Of a DNA stretch of 64,000 nucleotides, positions 26,627 through 35,424 are shown piece by piece. Positions within the stretch are counted from its first letter, which is position 1. Each line of letters begins with the position of its first letter. Below the pieces are notes generated by a model that was given only the letters and a program-made list of their open reading frames with translations, was not told the origin of the DNA and did not search any database. Source of the DNA: an uncultured Prevotellaceae bacterium (GTDB lineage Bacteria > Bacteroidota > Bacteroidia > Bacteroidales > Bacteroidaceae); the NCBI GenBank assembly GCA_946406435.1, contig CAMJKP010000001.1, positions 96,738 through 160,737 of the forward strand, in the 5' to 3' direction. The position numbers were made by a program, and so were the translations under genes.

Positions 26627-29600
26627 ATGCAAAAAACAAAAAACATGGGCCTCGGAATGAGGACGAAGTTCTTGTGTGCGATGGCGATGGGAATGCTCTG
26701 CGTTCCTGCTATGGCTATCAATTACGAGAAGACAGACAACGGCGTTACCGTCCATATCACCAAGGGATCAGCTACATCACCTAAGCTTGTAAGACTTCAG
26801 GTGATGGGCGAGAAGATTATCCGCGTATCAGCTACTGCCGATAATCAATTCGCTGACCGTCAGAGTCTTATAATCGTTGACCAGCCTTCTTGCAGCAACT
26901 TTACTGTAAAGGAGGAAGGCGATAAGGTTATCGTAAGCACAGGAAAACTGAATGGTTATGTTCTCTCAACAACAGGTGAGGTATGGTTTACCGATTCAAA
27001 AGGAAAGGTAATAGCTCGCGACCAGAAAGGTGGTGGAAAGACTTTTTCCCCATACGAGGTTACTCAGATTCATGCCGACGGCAAGCCTGAGACATACAAG
27101 GGCTGGACGATGCGTCAGGTTTTCGAGAACCTTGACGATAACGAGGCTATCTACGGACTTGGTCAGCATCAGGCTGACGAGTGGAACTATAAGGGAAAGA
27201 ATGAGGAGTTGTTCCAGTACAATACCAAGGTATCAATACCATTCATCGTAAGCAGCAATAACTATGGTATTCTGCTCGATAACTATTCCCTTTCACGTTT
27301 CGGTAATCCAAAGGACTACAGTCAGTTGCACGAAGTATTCACGCTTCGCGACAAGGACGGAAAAGAGGGGGCTCTTACCGGCACTTACAAGGCTCCCGGT
27401 CAGGAAACTCTTGTAAGACGCGAGGACAGCATCTACTTCGAGAATCTGAAATCGGCAAAGAATCTCCCAAAATTCAGGCTCGATAATGCGACTGTTGTCT
27501 ATGAAGGCACTATAACCCCAAAGATGACTGGCGAATACCGTTTCAGCCACTACTATTCTGGCTATCAGAAGATTTACATCAACGGCAAACCTGTTTATAC
27601 CGAGGATGTCCTCAACACAGGCAAGAAGGATCAGGAAATCTGGAGAACCGCTTGGAACCCTAATGCGAGAAAGTTTGCCGTTAACCTTCAGGCAGGAAAG
27701 ACATACACCATCCGCCTTGAATGGAAACCTGATGGTGGCGAGGCTTATTGCGGATTGAGAGCCCTTGAGCCTGTCAGCCCGAAAGAGCAGAAGAAAGTTA
27801 GTTTCTGGAGCGAAATGGGACAGCAACTTGACTATTATTTCATCTCTGGCGATAATGCCGATGATATTATCAGCGGTTACAGAACTCTTACTGGAAAGGC
27901 TCAGATTATGCCTAACTGGCTGTTTGGTTTCTGGCAGAGTCGTGAGCGCTACAAGACTCAGGCAGAGATACTTGACGCATTGGCAGGTTTCCGTAAGAGA
28001 CACCTTCCTATCGACAATATCGTGATGGACTGGAACTATTGGGTAGATGACCAATGGGGTGCTTTCGAGTTTGACGGCAAGCGTTTCCCTGATCCAAAGG
28101 GAATGATCGATACTATTCATGCCAACAAGGCTAAGATCATGATTTCATGCTGGCCAAAATACTATTTCAAGCCAAACAACTTCAAGGAACTCAACGAGAA
28201 AGGCTATATCTATCAGCAGAGCATCAAGGACAGCCTCTACGACTGGCTCGGCTACAAATACGCATTCTATGATGCCTACGACGAGGGTGCAAGAAAGATA
28301 TTCTGGCGTCAGCTCTACGAGAAACTCGGCACAATAGGTATGGATGCCTGGTGGATGGATGCAAGTGAGCCAAACGTAAGGGACTGTACCGATATGGAGT
28401 ATCGAAAACTGCTTTGCGGTCCTACCAAATACGGCTCTTCCGACGAATATTTCAACGCCTACTCTATCGTTAATGCAGAGGCTATCTATGATGGTCAGAG
28501 AGCATACGAAACGGCTATTGAGAAGGAGGGCGACACCCACTCTACACAATGGCTTCAGGACAATACCAAGTGGGATCAGCGTGGTTTCGGCAATAAGTTC
28601 TCTCCTGAGAACAAGCGCGTGTTCCTTCTTACAAGAAACGGCTTTGCTTCTGAGCAGAGATACAGCACAGCTACTTGGAGTGGTGACATCGGTACTCGTT
28701 GGGAGGATATGAAGGCTCAGATTACAGCAGGCCTTAACTTCTCAATCTCTGGCGTACCTTACTGGAGTCAGGATATCGGCGGATTCTCCGTAGAGAAGAG
28801 ATATCAGGAGGCTCAGAACGAATTTGATAAGACTGGCGTTGAAAATGCCGACCTGAAGGATTGGCGTGAGCTTAACGTAAGATGGCATCAGATGGGTATG
28901 TTCGCTCCTATGTATCGCGTTCACGGACAGTTCCCATTCCGCGAGCCTTGGAACATCGCACCAGAAGGAACAGAGACCTACAAGGCCATAACTGCTTGTA
29001 TGGATATGAGATACCGCCTCATGCCTTACATCTACTCTCTTGCTGCCGACGTTCACTTCAAGGACTACACGATGATGCGCCCTATGGTGATGGATTTCGG
29101 CAAGGACAAGAACGTGATAAACATAGCATATCAGTTCATGTTCGGTCCTTCTATCATGGTTAATCCTGTATATAAATATGGTGAGAGAAGCCGCAAGGTT
29201 TATTTCCCAAAAAACAATATCTGGTATGATTTCTTCACAGGAAAGGTACTCAGCAATGGTGGCGAGACAAAGGTTCTCGATGCTCCTTACAGCCATATCC
29301 CTCTCTGCGTAAGAGCTGGCAGCATCATCCCTATTGGCGAGGCTAAGGAATATGTTGCCCAGAAGAAGGACGAGACAATCCGCCTGTTCGTTTATCAGGG
29401 AAAGAACGGCGAGTTCACCCTCTATGAGGACGAGGGCGAGAACTACGGCTACGAGGCTGGTCGTTTCTCTAACATCAAGTTCACCTATAATGAGGCAAAC
29501 AAAACCCTCACTATTGGCGACAGGCAAGGCGAATTCCCTGGAATGCTCAAGGAAAGAACATTCATTATCGTTCCTGTTAGCAAGACCAAGGCACAGGGAT

Positions 29601-29665
29601 ATAACCCTGAAGCCGATGGCGTTGTGGTAAAATATAACGGAGCAAAAATAGAGCAGAAACTATAG
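26627..29665 (+). CDS. Secreted GH31 alpha-glycosidase with PA14 domain, probable alpha-xylosidase
   Basis: A 1012-aa exported enzyme; the signal region is MRTKFLCAMAMGMLCVPAMA, and Met11 (codon at 26657) or Met7 is a possible alternative start. An N-terminal mutarotase-like domain (to about residue 220) is followed by a PA14 insertion (about 225-350), the catalytic barrel with IVMDWNYWVDDQWGAFEFDG near residue 465 and the nucleophile motif WWMDASEPN near residue 578, and a beta-rich C-terminal domain. The PA14 insertion within GH31 is typical of xyloglucan alpha-xylosidases. The next gene encodes GH3, consistent with stepwise xyloglucan side-chain and backbone removal. Its TAG stop sits on the first base pair of a paired-hairpin element. 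Confidence 0.88.
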   Translation: MQKTKNMGLGMRTKFLCAMAMGMLCVPAMAINYEKTDNGVTVHITKGSATSPKLVRLQVMGEKIIRVSATADNQFADRQSLIIVDQPSCSNFTVKEEGDKVIVSTGKLNGYVLSTTGEVWFTDSKGKVIARDQKGGGKTFSPYEVTQIHADGKPETYKGWTMRQVFENLDDNEAIYGLGQHQADEWNYKGKNEELFQYNTKVSIPFIVSSNNYGILLDNYSLSRFGNPKDYSQLHEVFTLRDKDGKEGALTGTYKAPGQETLVRREDSIYFENLKSAKNLPKFRLDNATVVYEGTITPKMTGEYRFSHYYSGYQKIYINGKPVYTEDVLNTGKKDQEIWRTAWNPNARKFAVNLQAGKTYTIRLEWKPDGGEAYCGLRALEPVSPKEQKKVSFWSEMGQQLDYYFISGDNADDIISGYRTLTGKAQIMPNWLFGFWQSRERYKTQAEILDALAGFRKRHLPIDNIVMDWNYWVDDQWGAFEFDGKRFPDPKGMIDTIHANKAKIMISCWPKYYFKPNNFKELNEKGYIYQQSIKDSLYDWLGYKYAFYDAYDEGARKIFWRQLYEKLGTIGMDAWWMDASEPNVRDCTDMEYRKLLCGPTKYGSSDEYFNAYSIVNAEAIYDGQRAYETAIEKEGDTHSTQWLQDNTKWDQRGFGNKFSPENKRVFLLTRNGFASEQRYSTATWSGDIGTRWEDMKAQITAGLNFSISGVPYWSQDIGGFSVEKRYQEAQNEFDKTGVENADLKDWRELNVRWHQMGMFAPMYRVHGQFPFREPWNIAPEGTETYKAITACMDMRYRLMPYIYSLAADVHFKDYTMMRPMVMDFGKDKNVINIAYQFMFGPSIMVNPVYKYGERSRKVYFPKNNIWYDFFTGKVLSNGGETKVLDAPYSHIPLCVRAGSIIPIGEAKEYVAQKKDETIRLFVYQGKNGEFTLYEDEGENYGYEAGRFSNIKFTYNEANKTLTIGDRQGEFPGMLKERTFIIVPVSKTKAQGYNPEADGVVVKYNGAKIEQKL

Positions 29666-29833
29666 ACCCACCCCCTTACCCCTCCCATAAAGGGAGGGGA
29701 GTAGTTACAAATATACCAAACATGGGGAGTGAGCATAGCATCTTAAATATACAAATTTAAATATACAAACAACTGGAACGTTTAACATACCATCTACTCC
29801 CCTCCCTTTACGGGAGGGGCTGGGGGTGGGTCT
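29664..29833. repeat. Paired-hairpin element, family A, between GH31 and GH3 genes
   Basis: About 170 bp. The left arm begins AGACCCACCCCC and contains CCCTCCCATAAAGGGAGGG, itself a hairpin; the right arm is close to its reverse complement and ends GGGGGTGGGTCT. Inner ends read GGGAGTAGTTAC and ATCTACTCCCC. It fills the whole spacer, from the GH31 stop codon to 6 nt before the GH3 ATG. Confidence 0.88.
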
Positions 29834-29839
29834 TAAATT

Positions 29840-32200
29840 ATGAAAAAACTATTAATCCTATCAGCATTAGCAATCACCCTGACAGGCGCAAGCGCTCAGT
29901 CGCTTCTCCCCTATCAGGACGAAAGCCTTTCGCTTGACGTGAGAGTGAAGGATGCCCTCTCACGCATGACTCTCAAGGAGAAATGCCGTCTGTCATACGC
30001 ACAGAGTAAGTTCACAAGTCCGGGTTGCGAGCGACTTGGCATCCCTGAGCTATCTATGAGCGACGGCCCTCACGGAGTTCGCATGGAGATAAACTGGAAC
30101 GACTGGGCTCATGCAGGATGGACAAACGACTACTGCACAGCCTTCCCTGCCCTTACCTGCTTAGCTGCCACTTGGAATACCGATATGGCTGTAAAATACG
30201 GCAAGAACGTGGGCGAAGAGGCTCGTTACAGAGAGAAGGATGTTCTTCTCGGTCCTGGTGTGAATATCTATCGCACACCGCTCAACGGCCGTAACTTCGA
30301 GTATATGGGCGAAGATCCGTATCTCTCTGGCTCTATGGCTATTCCATACATCAAGGCTTTGCAGAAGAACGGCGTGGCTGCTTGTATCAAGCACTATATC
30401 CTCAACGATCAGGAGGAGTTCAGAGGTCATGTGGATGTGAAGGTTTCCGACAGGGCTCTGCACGAGATATACCTCAAGCCTTTCGCTATGGCTATCAAGG
30501 AGGCTGATCCTTGGAGCATCATGGGCAGCTACAACCGATACAACGGTATGCACAACACCCACAACAAGTTCCTCATCAACGATATTCTGAAGAAGGAACT
30601 CGGATATAAGGGTGCTAATATCTCTGACTGGGGAGCCGCTCACGACACTAAGGAATCTGCCCTCTATGGTCTTGACATCGAAATGGGCTCTTATACCAAC
30701 GGCCTTACTTCTGAGGCTAAGGGCTTCGGCTACGACGACTACTATCTCGGTAATGCCTACTACGAAATGGCTCAGAAGGGCGAGGTGAGCGAGGAAGTTG
30801 TCAACGACAAGGCTGCTCGTGTGCTGCGACTCATCTTCCAGACCGCTATGAACACCAAGAAGCCCTTCGGCAGCAAGAACTCTCCTGAACATCTTGCAGC
30901 AGCAAGGGAGATTGCCCGCGAGGGTATCGTACTTCTGAAAAATGACAACCTCATACAGAAGAACGACGACTCTAAGCTTCTACCTATCAAGGAAAGCGAC
31001 TATAAGAACGTGCTTGTTGTTGGCGAGAATGCCACTCGTCCGCTTTGTGCAGGTGGCGGTTCTTCTGAGCTGAAGCCAAAGGATGAGGTTAGTCCGCTGA
31101 GAGGCTTGCAGGAGCGCTTCAAGAACTGGAACATCACATACGCTCAAGGTTATAAATCAGGACTTAGTTTCTACGGCGGCATAACGGAGATTCCGCAGGC
31201 GGTTGAGGATTCTCTCTATAATGATGCTGTAGAAAAGGCTAAGGATGCCGACCTCATTATATATATAGGAGGATTGAACAAGAACCACTTCGAGGATTGC
31301 GAGGGTGGCGACCGTCTGGGGTATAACCTCTCCTTCAATCAGGACCGTCTCATCTCTTCTCTCGCTTCTACAAAGAAGAAGATGATAACCGTTATTACAA
31401 GCGGTAATGCTGTGGCTATGCCTTGGCTGAAGGATATCACCACACTTGTGCAGTCATGGTATCTCGGTAGCGAGGCAGGACACGCGCTTGCCGACGTATT
31501 GAGCGGCGATGTATGCCCAAGCGGTAAGACCGTATTCTCTTACGCTGAGAAACTTGAGGACTACCCTGCACATAAGTACGGACTTGTGGGCTATCCGGGC
31601 GTTGAGCCTCAGAATCTTCCTGCCAAGTATCAGTATGGCAAGGAAGTACAGCCAAAGTCTGCCGATCTGCTCAAGGAGATAAAGATAAAGGCTGATGCCG
31701 TAGGAGTTACCAACTCTAACAAGAACCCAAGAACTCACATGGGTAAGGGTAACGAGATACAGGTTTATGCAGAGGATGTGCTCGTAGGCTACAGATATTT
31801 CGAGACTATGAAGCAGAAGGTCGTGTTCCCATTCGGCTATGGACTCAGCTACACCACCTTCGCCTATTCCGATGCAAAGATTGCGGATAACGGCAACAAG
31901 ACTTGGACCGTTACCGTAAGCGTAAAGAACACAGGCAAGTGTGCCGGCAAGGAAGTCGTTCAGCTCTATGTAGGCGATGACAAGGCAAGTGTCATCCGTC
32001 CTGTCAAGGAACTGAAGGGCTTCGAGAAAATCCTTCTCCAGCCAGGCGAGCAAAAGACCGTCAGCTTCACCATCACCGAAGATGCCCTCAAGTTCTTCGA
32101 CGAAACGAAGCACGAATGGGTTGCCGAGCCAGGCACGTTCAAGGCTTATATCGGTAGCAGCAGCAAGGATATTAAGGCAAAATTGCCGTTCAAGCTATAA
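29840..32200 (+). CDS. Secreted GH3 beta-glucosidase-type glycosidase
   Basis: A 786-aa GH3 enzyme with signal peptide MKKLLILSALAITLTGASAQ. The (beta/alpha)8 domain shows IPELSMSDGPHGVRMEINW near residue 68, ACIKHYILNDQEEFR near residue 182 and the nucleophile aspartate in GANISDWGAAHD near residue 262. The alpha/beta sandwich domain (about 340-620) and C-terminal fibronectin-III-like domain (ending near KELKGFEKILLQPGEQKTV) complete the usual architecture. Probably periplasmic, removing terminal beta-linked glucose or xylose. Likely co-transcribed with the GH31 gene through the hairpin element. Confidence 0.88.
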   Translation: MKKLLILSALAITLTGASAQSLLPYQDESLSLDVRVKDALSRMTLKEKCRLSYAQSKFTSPGCERLGIPELSMSDGPHGVRMEINWNDWAHAGWTNDYCTAFPALTCLAATWNTDMAVKYGKNVGEEARYREKDVLLGPGVNIYRTPLNGRNFEYMGEDPYLSGSMAIPYIKALQKNGVAACIKHYILNDQEEFRGHVDVKVSDRALHEIYLKPFAMAIKEADPWSIMGSYNRYNGMHNTHNKFLINDILKKELGYKGANISDWGAAHDTKESALYGLDIEMGSYTNGLTSEAKGFGYDDYYLGNAYYEMAQKGEVSEEVVNDKAARVLRLIFQTAMNTKKPFGSKNSPEHLAAAREIAREGIVLLKNDNLIQKNDDSKLLPIKESDYKNVLVVGENATRPLCAGGGSSELKPKDEVSPLRGLQERFKNWNITYAQGYKSGLSFYGGITEIPQAVEDSLYNDAVEKAKDADLIIYIGGLNKNHFEDCEGGDRLGYNLSFNQDRLISSLASTKKKMITVITSGNAVAMPWLKDITTLVQSWYLGSEAGHALADVLSGDVCPSGKTVFSYAEKLEDYPAHKYGLVGYPGVEPQNLPAKYQYGKEVQPKSADLLKEIKIKADAVGVTNSNKNPRTHMGKGNEIQVYAEDVLVGYRYFETMKQKVVFPFGYGLSYTTFAYSDAKIADNGNKTWTVTVSVKNTGKCAGKEVVQLYVGDDKASVIRPVKELKGFEKILLQPGEQKTVSFTITEDALKFFDETKHEWVAEPGTFKAYIGSSSKDIKAKLPFKL

Positions 32201-32215
32201 GAATCTATGGAAATC

Positions 32216-32250
32216 AAGAGGGGTGCCTAAAACAGTCACCCCTCTTTTGG
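32216..32250 (+). terminator. Rho-independent terminator after the GH3 gene
   Basis: AAGAGGGGTG and CACCCCTCTT form a 10-bp stem around an 11-nt loop, followed by TTGGGGTTTT. It lies 15 nt past the GH3 stop codon. Confidence 0.75.
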
Positions 32251-32271
32251 GGTTTTCCCAAAAAATGATGA

Positions 32272-32297
32272 CGCCCCGTTTTAGGGCGACCTCTTTT
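32272..32297 (+). terminator. Second terminator-like hairpin
   Basis: CGCCC (32272-32276) pairs with GGGCG (32284-32288) and a run of five T follows at 32293. It may back up the first terminator; the stem is short. Confidence 0.45.
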
Positions 32298-32324
32298 TCA
32301 CACATTAACTAAAATCAAAAACGA

Positions 32325-32738
32325 ATGAAGATTCAATACAAGTTGACAAAACCTATAGTGTTACCCACAAAGGCGAGGGTATATTCTTTTTTGCTCTCAC
32401 TATTTCTTTTCGTAGGGTCTTTAGTTATTTCTTACACTTATAGACCATACATCTATTCTCATCATATTTATGATTTCCATCTGGCAGATTCCTTTTCGGA
32501 TTTATTTGCTGTGCCTGCATCGTTTTTTGGGGGAATTGCATTAGATAAAGATTTTGGGAAATATACCATAGGCTTTTATGTCATACTTGTATGTATAGGC
32601 CTTATTTTATATGAATTCCTAATTAGTGCAACAACAGATGTCTATGATATGATTGCTGTCATTGTTTCGGGAGTCTTTACATGGCTTATTTTGCGACTTG
32701 CAATGAAAAAATATAAGCATAAATTGGAAAATCTTTAG
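32325..32738 (+). CDS. Hypothetical small membrane protein
   Basis: A 137-aa protein that I do not recognise. Three hydrophobic segments are visible: VYSFLLSLFLFVGSLVISYT (about residues 20-40), FYVILVCIGLILYEFLISA (about 83-102) and MIAVIVSGVFTWLILRLAM (about 109-127), with a basic C-terminal tail. It is AT-rich compared with its neighbours and follows two terminators, so it probably has its own transcript. Its open frame and membrane pattern support a real gene; the function is unknown. Confidence 0.6.
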   Translation: MKIQYKLTKPIVLPTKARVYSFLLSLFLFVGSLVISYTYRPYIYSHHIYDFHLADSFSDLFAVPASFFGGIALDKDFGKYTIGFYVILVCIGLILYEFLISATTDVYDMIAVIVSGVFTWLILRLAMKKYKHKLENL

Positions 32739-32763
32739 CCTGCCTTAAATTTGAATAGTAGAT

Positions 32764-32850
32764 ATGCTGGTTAGTACAATAATCCCTGCTTACAATACTG
32801 AAAGTATATAGGCAGATGCTTGAATAGTGTCTCGTTGTTTCTTTATACTC
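32764..32850 (+). pseudogene. Frameshifted N-terminal remnant of a GT2 glycosyltransferase
   Basis: Frame 1 from the ATG at 32764 reads MLVSTIIPAYNTES and stops. Shifting frame by one base restores YIGRCLNSVS. Together these match the standard GT2 opening (VSIIIPAYN, then YIxxCLxSV), so one base appears lost near 32808 and everything after the first 30 codons is gone. It is a relic next to the small membrane protein gene. Confidence 0.65.
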
Positions 32851-33239
32851 CAACCGAATATCTGATGCACTATTTTAGTGCGTCAGATATTAAAACCAGT
32901 ACCCTGAATCAAGGGGATGGTTTTGCAAGACACAAAAATGGCCTCCGTTCCCAAATTGGGAATGCAGCCAACACACAATCCCCCTCTCCCTATTTTTCCT
33001 AACAGTTATATGTTAGGTTCGTTCCAACAGATAAAAATAATATGTAAATTGACAAAGGGGGCCCTGTTTCGGGGCATCCTTTTGGCATTTTAAAATCAAC
33101 GATAATGCATATTTCATTAGACGGTGTGGGTTGAAACCACAGCGTTATTCATAGAAAAACCATACAAATGACCTATCTTACCCCAAACTTTCCTCATATT
33201 CACTATCCAAAACGTGAAGTGATATCATAACATCGGAAA

Positions 33240-33580
33240 GCATGTAGTGTCTGGGGGTGTCTGTGAAAAGTAACTGATATTATGATACTTTCTATTTTAG
33301 TTTAACACTCATACAGCAACATAACGCTATATATCAACAAGTTACATACATGAGACAATTATCGTTTGAAACTATCATTAATCTCTGACATTAGCTATGA
33401 GAACAGAAACTATCATAATATCTGATAGTTTTAACAGGGACTATATGTGTGAGTTTCTCTTCAAAAAATACTTCAAAATATAATATATAATATTAATATT
33501 ATATATTATATTTTGGGGTAAAATTCACCGACATAGGGGGGTGTGTGATAAAACTATCTGATATTATGATAGTTTCTCTA
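33240..33580. repeat. Intergenic repeat cluster with CTGATATTATGATA copies and a long AT palindrome
   Basis: A direct repeat, GGGGGTGT followed by CTGATATTATGATA, occurs near 33252-33290 and 33537-33573. A third copy is inverted near 33408-33432 (ACTATCATAATATCTGATAG). Between them, 33474-33515 is a perfect 42-bp palindrome of A and T bases closed by one C-G pair. No gene is recognised from 32851 to 33838. Confidence 0.7.
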
Positions 33581-33719
33581 TGTACAAAATTGTTTCCGAA
33601 AATATTTACCTGTATATCAATCTGTTACAAGCATAACACACAGATTTTTCCAAAGCATCATATTATTTTTCATGATTCTTTTCAGTAACAGGAATATTTG
33701 TTGTAACTTTGCACTCGTC

Positions 33720-33825
33720 AAACCGAAGGACGTGCGCCAGCCTTTGGGTGTTGGGTGATAGGTGTTAGGTAGTAGGTCCGATGTAATACCGTTGTAAATC
33801 CGTTGTAAGTCCGTTCCCTGCATCG
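33720..33825. repeat. Two short tandem arrays downstream of the symporter gene
   Basis: 33741-33776 is a GGTGTTGGGTGATAGGTGTT-type array, the same class found in frame inside the symporter gene at 33982-34027. 33779-33818 is an 11-nt array (CCGATGTAATA, CCGTTGTAAAT, CCGTTGTAAGT). An open frame across this stretch is repeat-derived and not called. Confidence 0.65.
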
Positions 33826-33838
33826 GAGGCATAAGGGC

Positions 33839-35281
33839 TTAGGCTTTGATCACACGAAGACCGAGATAGGTCAAGGCGCCGTTGATCATCAGCAGTTCAT
33901 AGCCAAAGTGGTAGGAGAAGTAGGTAGTGCAGAGATAGTCAAAGGCATAGCAGATGAGGGGTGAGGCTATGCAGATGACAGGGGTTAGGCGATGGGTGTT
34001 AGGTGATGGGTGTTGGGTGTTGGATGAAGTTTTCGGGGAAGTGGTCAGCGCATAGGCGAACAATCCGAGGAGCGGACCGTAAGTGTAAGAGCACATGATG
34101 TAGATGGCATCAATGAGACTCGTGGAATTGAATGCTCGGAAGGCAAGGATACAAAGCGCAAAGACAACAGCCATAGCGATATGCACACGATGACGAAGGC
34201 GTTCATCATCAGCACGCTCACGAATATCCACGCAATAGGTGGTGGTGAGGGCGGTAAGCGCAGAATCGGCACTTGAGAACGAGGCAGCCATGATTCCAAT
34301 GGTGAAGAGCACGACAACAGGCATTCCCAGCACTCCTGTTGCAGCAAACATAGGGAGCAGATCATCTCCGGAAGCAGGCAAAGCCATCCCCATCTTCGAG
34401 GTCAAGAGAACGAGAAGGACACCGAGGCACAGGAACAGGAGATTGGCAGGAACGAAAGCCACACCATAGCTGCACATATCCTTCTGCGCATCACGAAGCG
34501 AGCGACAGGTAAGGTTCTTCTGCATCATGTCCTGATCAAGTCCAGTCATCACGATAACGATGAAAACGCCAGAGAGTATGCTGACGAAATCGAAAGATAC
34601 GGTATGCAATCCCATCGGAGAATCCCAAACAGCCTGAGCAGCATCAGAAACGCTCATTCCGAGAGAATTGACCACGTTGTAGATGATGAGCAGAAGGGCG
34701 GTGAACATACATATTGTCTGGAGCGTATCGGTCCATACCAGCGTCTTAATACCTCCACTCTTGGTATAGAGCCAGATAAGGGCAACCATCGCAAGGACAA
34801 TGACGAAGAACAGCAAGGTGCTATTAACGGAAGGACACATAGGACCTATGACATAATCGTTGAGAAGCATGCAGACAACATAGAAACGAGCCGCTGCGCC
34901 TGTCATTTTTGAAAGAAGGAAGAACGAAGCGCCAGTCTTGTAGCCACTCTGCCCCACCCTGTCACGAAGAAACGTATAGATTGTTGTGAGATTCAGTTTG
35001 TAATAGATTGGAAGAAGGATAAAAGCTACCGCTATATACCCGAAGATGAAGCCTATACAGGTTTGGAGATAGCTCATTCCCGACTTCATCACCATGCCCG
35101 GAACTGATACGAAGGTAATGCCCGAGATACTTGCCCCTACCATACCGAATGCCACCATATACCAAGGTGACTTGCGATTGCCACGAAAGAATGCCTCGTT
35201 GCTTGATTTCCTTCCAGTTACAAAGCGGCTGTAAAGAGTCAAGACAAGGAAATATGAAAGGATAGTAAGAAGGATAGTCAT
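33839..35281 (-). CDS. Sodium:solute symporter (SSS family)
   Basis: A 480-aa membrane transporter with about 13 helices. SSS marks are SPWYMVAFGMVGASISGITF near residue 38, MTGAAARFYVVCMLLNDYVI near residue 132 and VIVMTGLDQDMMQKNLTCRS near residue 245. The FGMVGASISGITFVSVPGMV region lines the sodium/substrate site. Between the last helices the sequence TSSNTQHPSPNTHRLTP (residues about 420-436) is encoded by a GGTGTTAGGTGATGG-type tandem repeat (33982-34027), a non-conserved insertion. Substrate unknown; related Bacteroidetes genes are annotated for sialic acid or general solutes. Confidence 0.85.
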   Translation of the reverse strand: MTILLTILSYFLVLTLYSRFVTGRKSSNEAFFRGNRKSPWYMVAFGMVGASISGITFVSVPGMVMKSGMSYLQTCIGFIFGYIAVAFILLPIYYKLNLTTIYTFLRDRVGQSGYKTGASFFLLSKMTGAAARFYVVCMLLNDYVIGPMCPSVNSTLLFFVIVLAMVALIWLYTKSGGIKTLVWTDTLQTICMFTALLLIIYNVVNSLGMSVSDAAQAVWDSPMGLHTVSFDFVSILSGVFIVIVMTGLDQDMMQKNLTCRSLRDAQKDMCSYGVAFVPANLLFLCLGVLLVLLTSKMGMALPASGDDLLPMFAATGVLGMPVVVLFTIGIMAASFSSADSALTALTTTYCVDIRERADDERLRHRVHIAMAVVFALCILAFRAFNSTSLIDAIYIMCSYTYGPLLGLFAYALTTSPKTSSNTQHPSPNTHRLTPVICIASPLICYAFDYLCTTYFSYHFGYELLMINGALTYLGLRVIKA

Positions 35282-35289
35282 AATATAAA

Positions 35290-35424
35290 AGCCCCTAACC
35301 CCGACCCTTCCCCCGCTCGGGGGAAGGGAGTAGTTACATTTTGTCGTTATAGAATTTCATTTTGATTATTTATTACTAACTTGCTCCCTTCCCCCGAGCG
35401 GGGAAAGGGCTGGGGTTAGGGGCT
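35290..35424. repeat. Paired-hairpin element, family C, between mfd and the symporter gene
   Basis: About 135 bp. The left arm starts AGCCCCTAACCCC and includes the CCCCCGCTCGGGGG hairpin, then GTAGTTAC. The right arm returns through CCCCCGAGCGGGG to GGTTAGGGGCT. On the minus strand the mfd stop TAG runs directly into CCCCTAACCCC of the element. Confidence 0.88.

Noticed and set aside
27293..28120. Long antisense frames within GH31 and GH3 genes (for example 275 and 261 codons)
   Set aside because: They are shadows of strongly biased codon use on the sense strand, which encodes recognisable catalytic domains.
29664..29833. Reading the paired-hairpin elements as simple rho-independent terminators
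   Set aside because: They occur between co-directional, probably co-transcribed genes and inside coding regions, mostly lack T runs, and separate terminators are visible where needed (32216, 40430).
33120..33155. Possible CRISPR-like repeat (GTTGAAACCAC)
   Set aside because: Only one copy is present with no regular spacers and no cas genes.
33617..33832. A 71-codon minus-strand frame next to the symporter gene
   Set aside because: Its codons derive from two tandem-repeat arrays (GGTGTTGGG and CCGTTGTAA types); no protein family is suggested.
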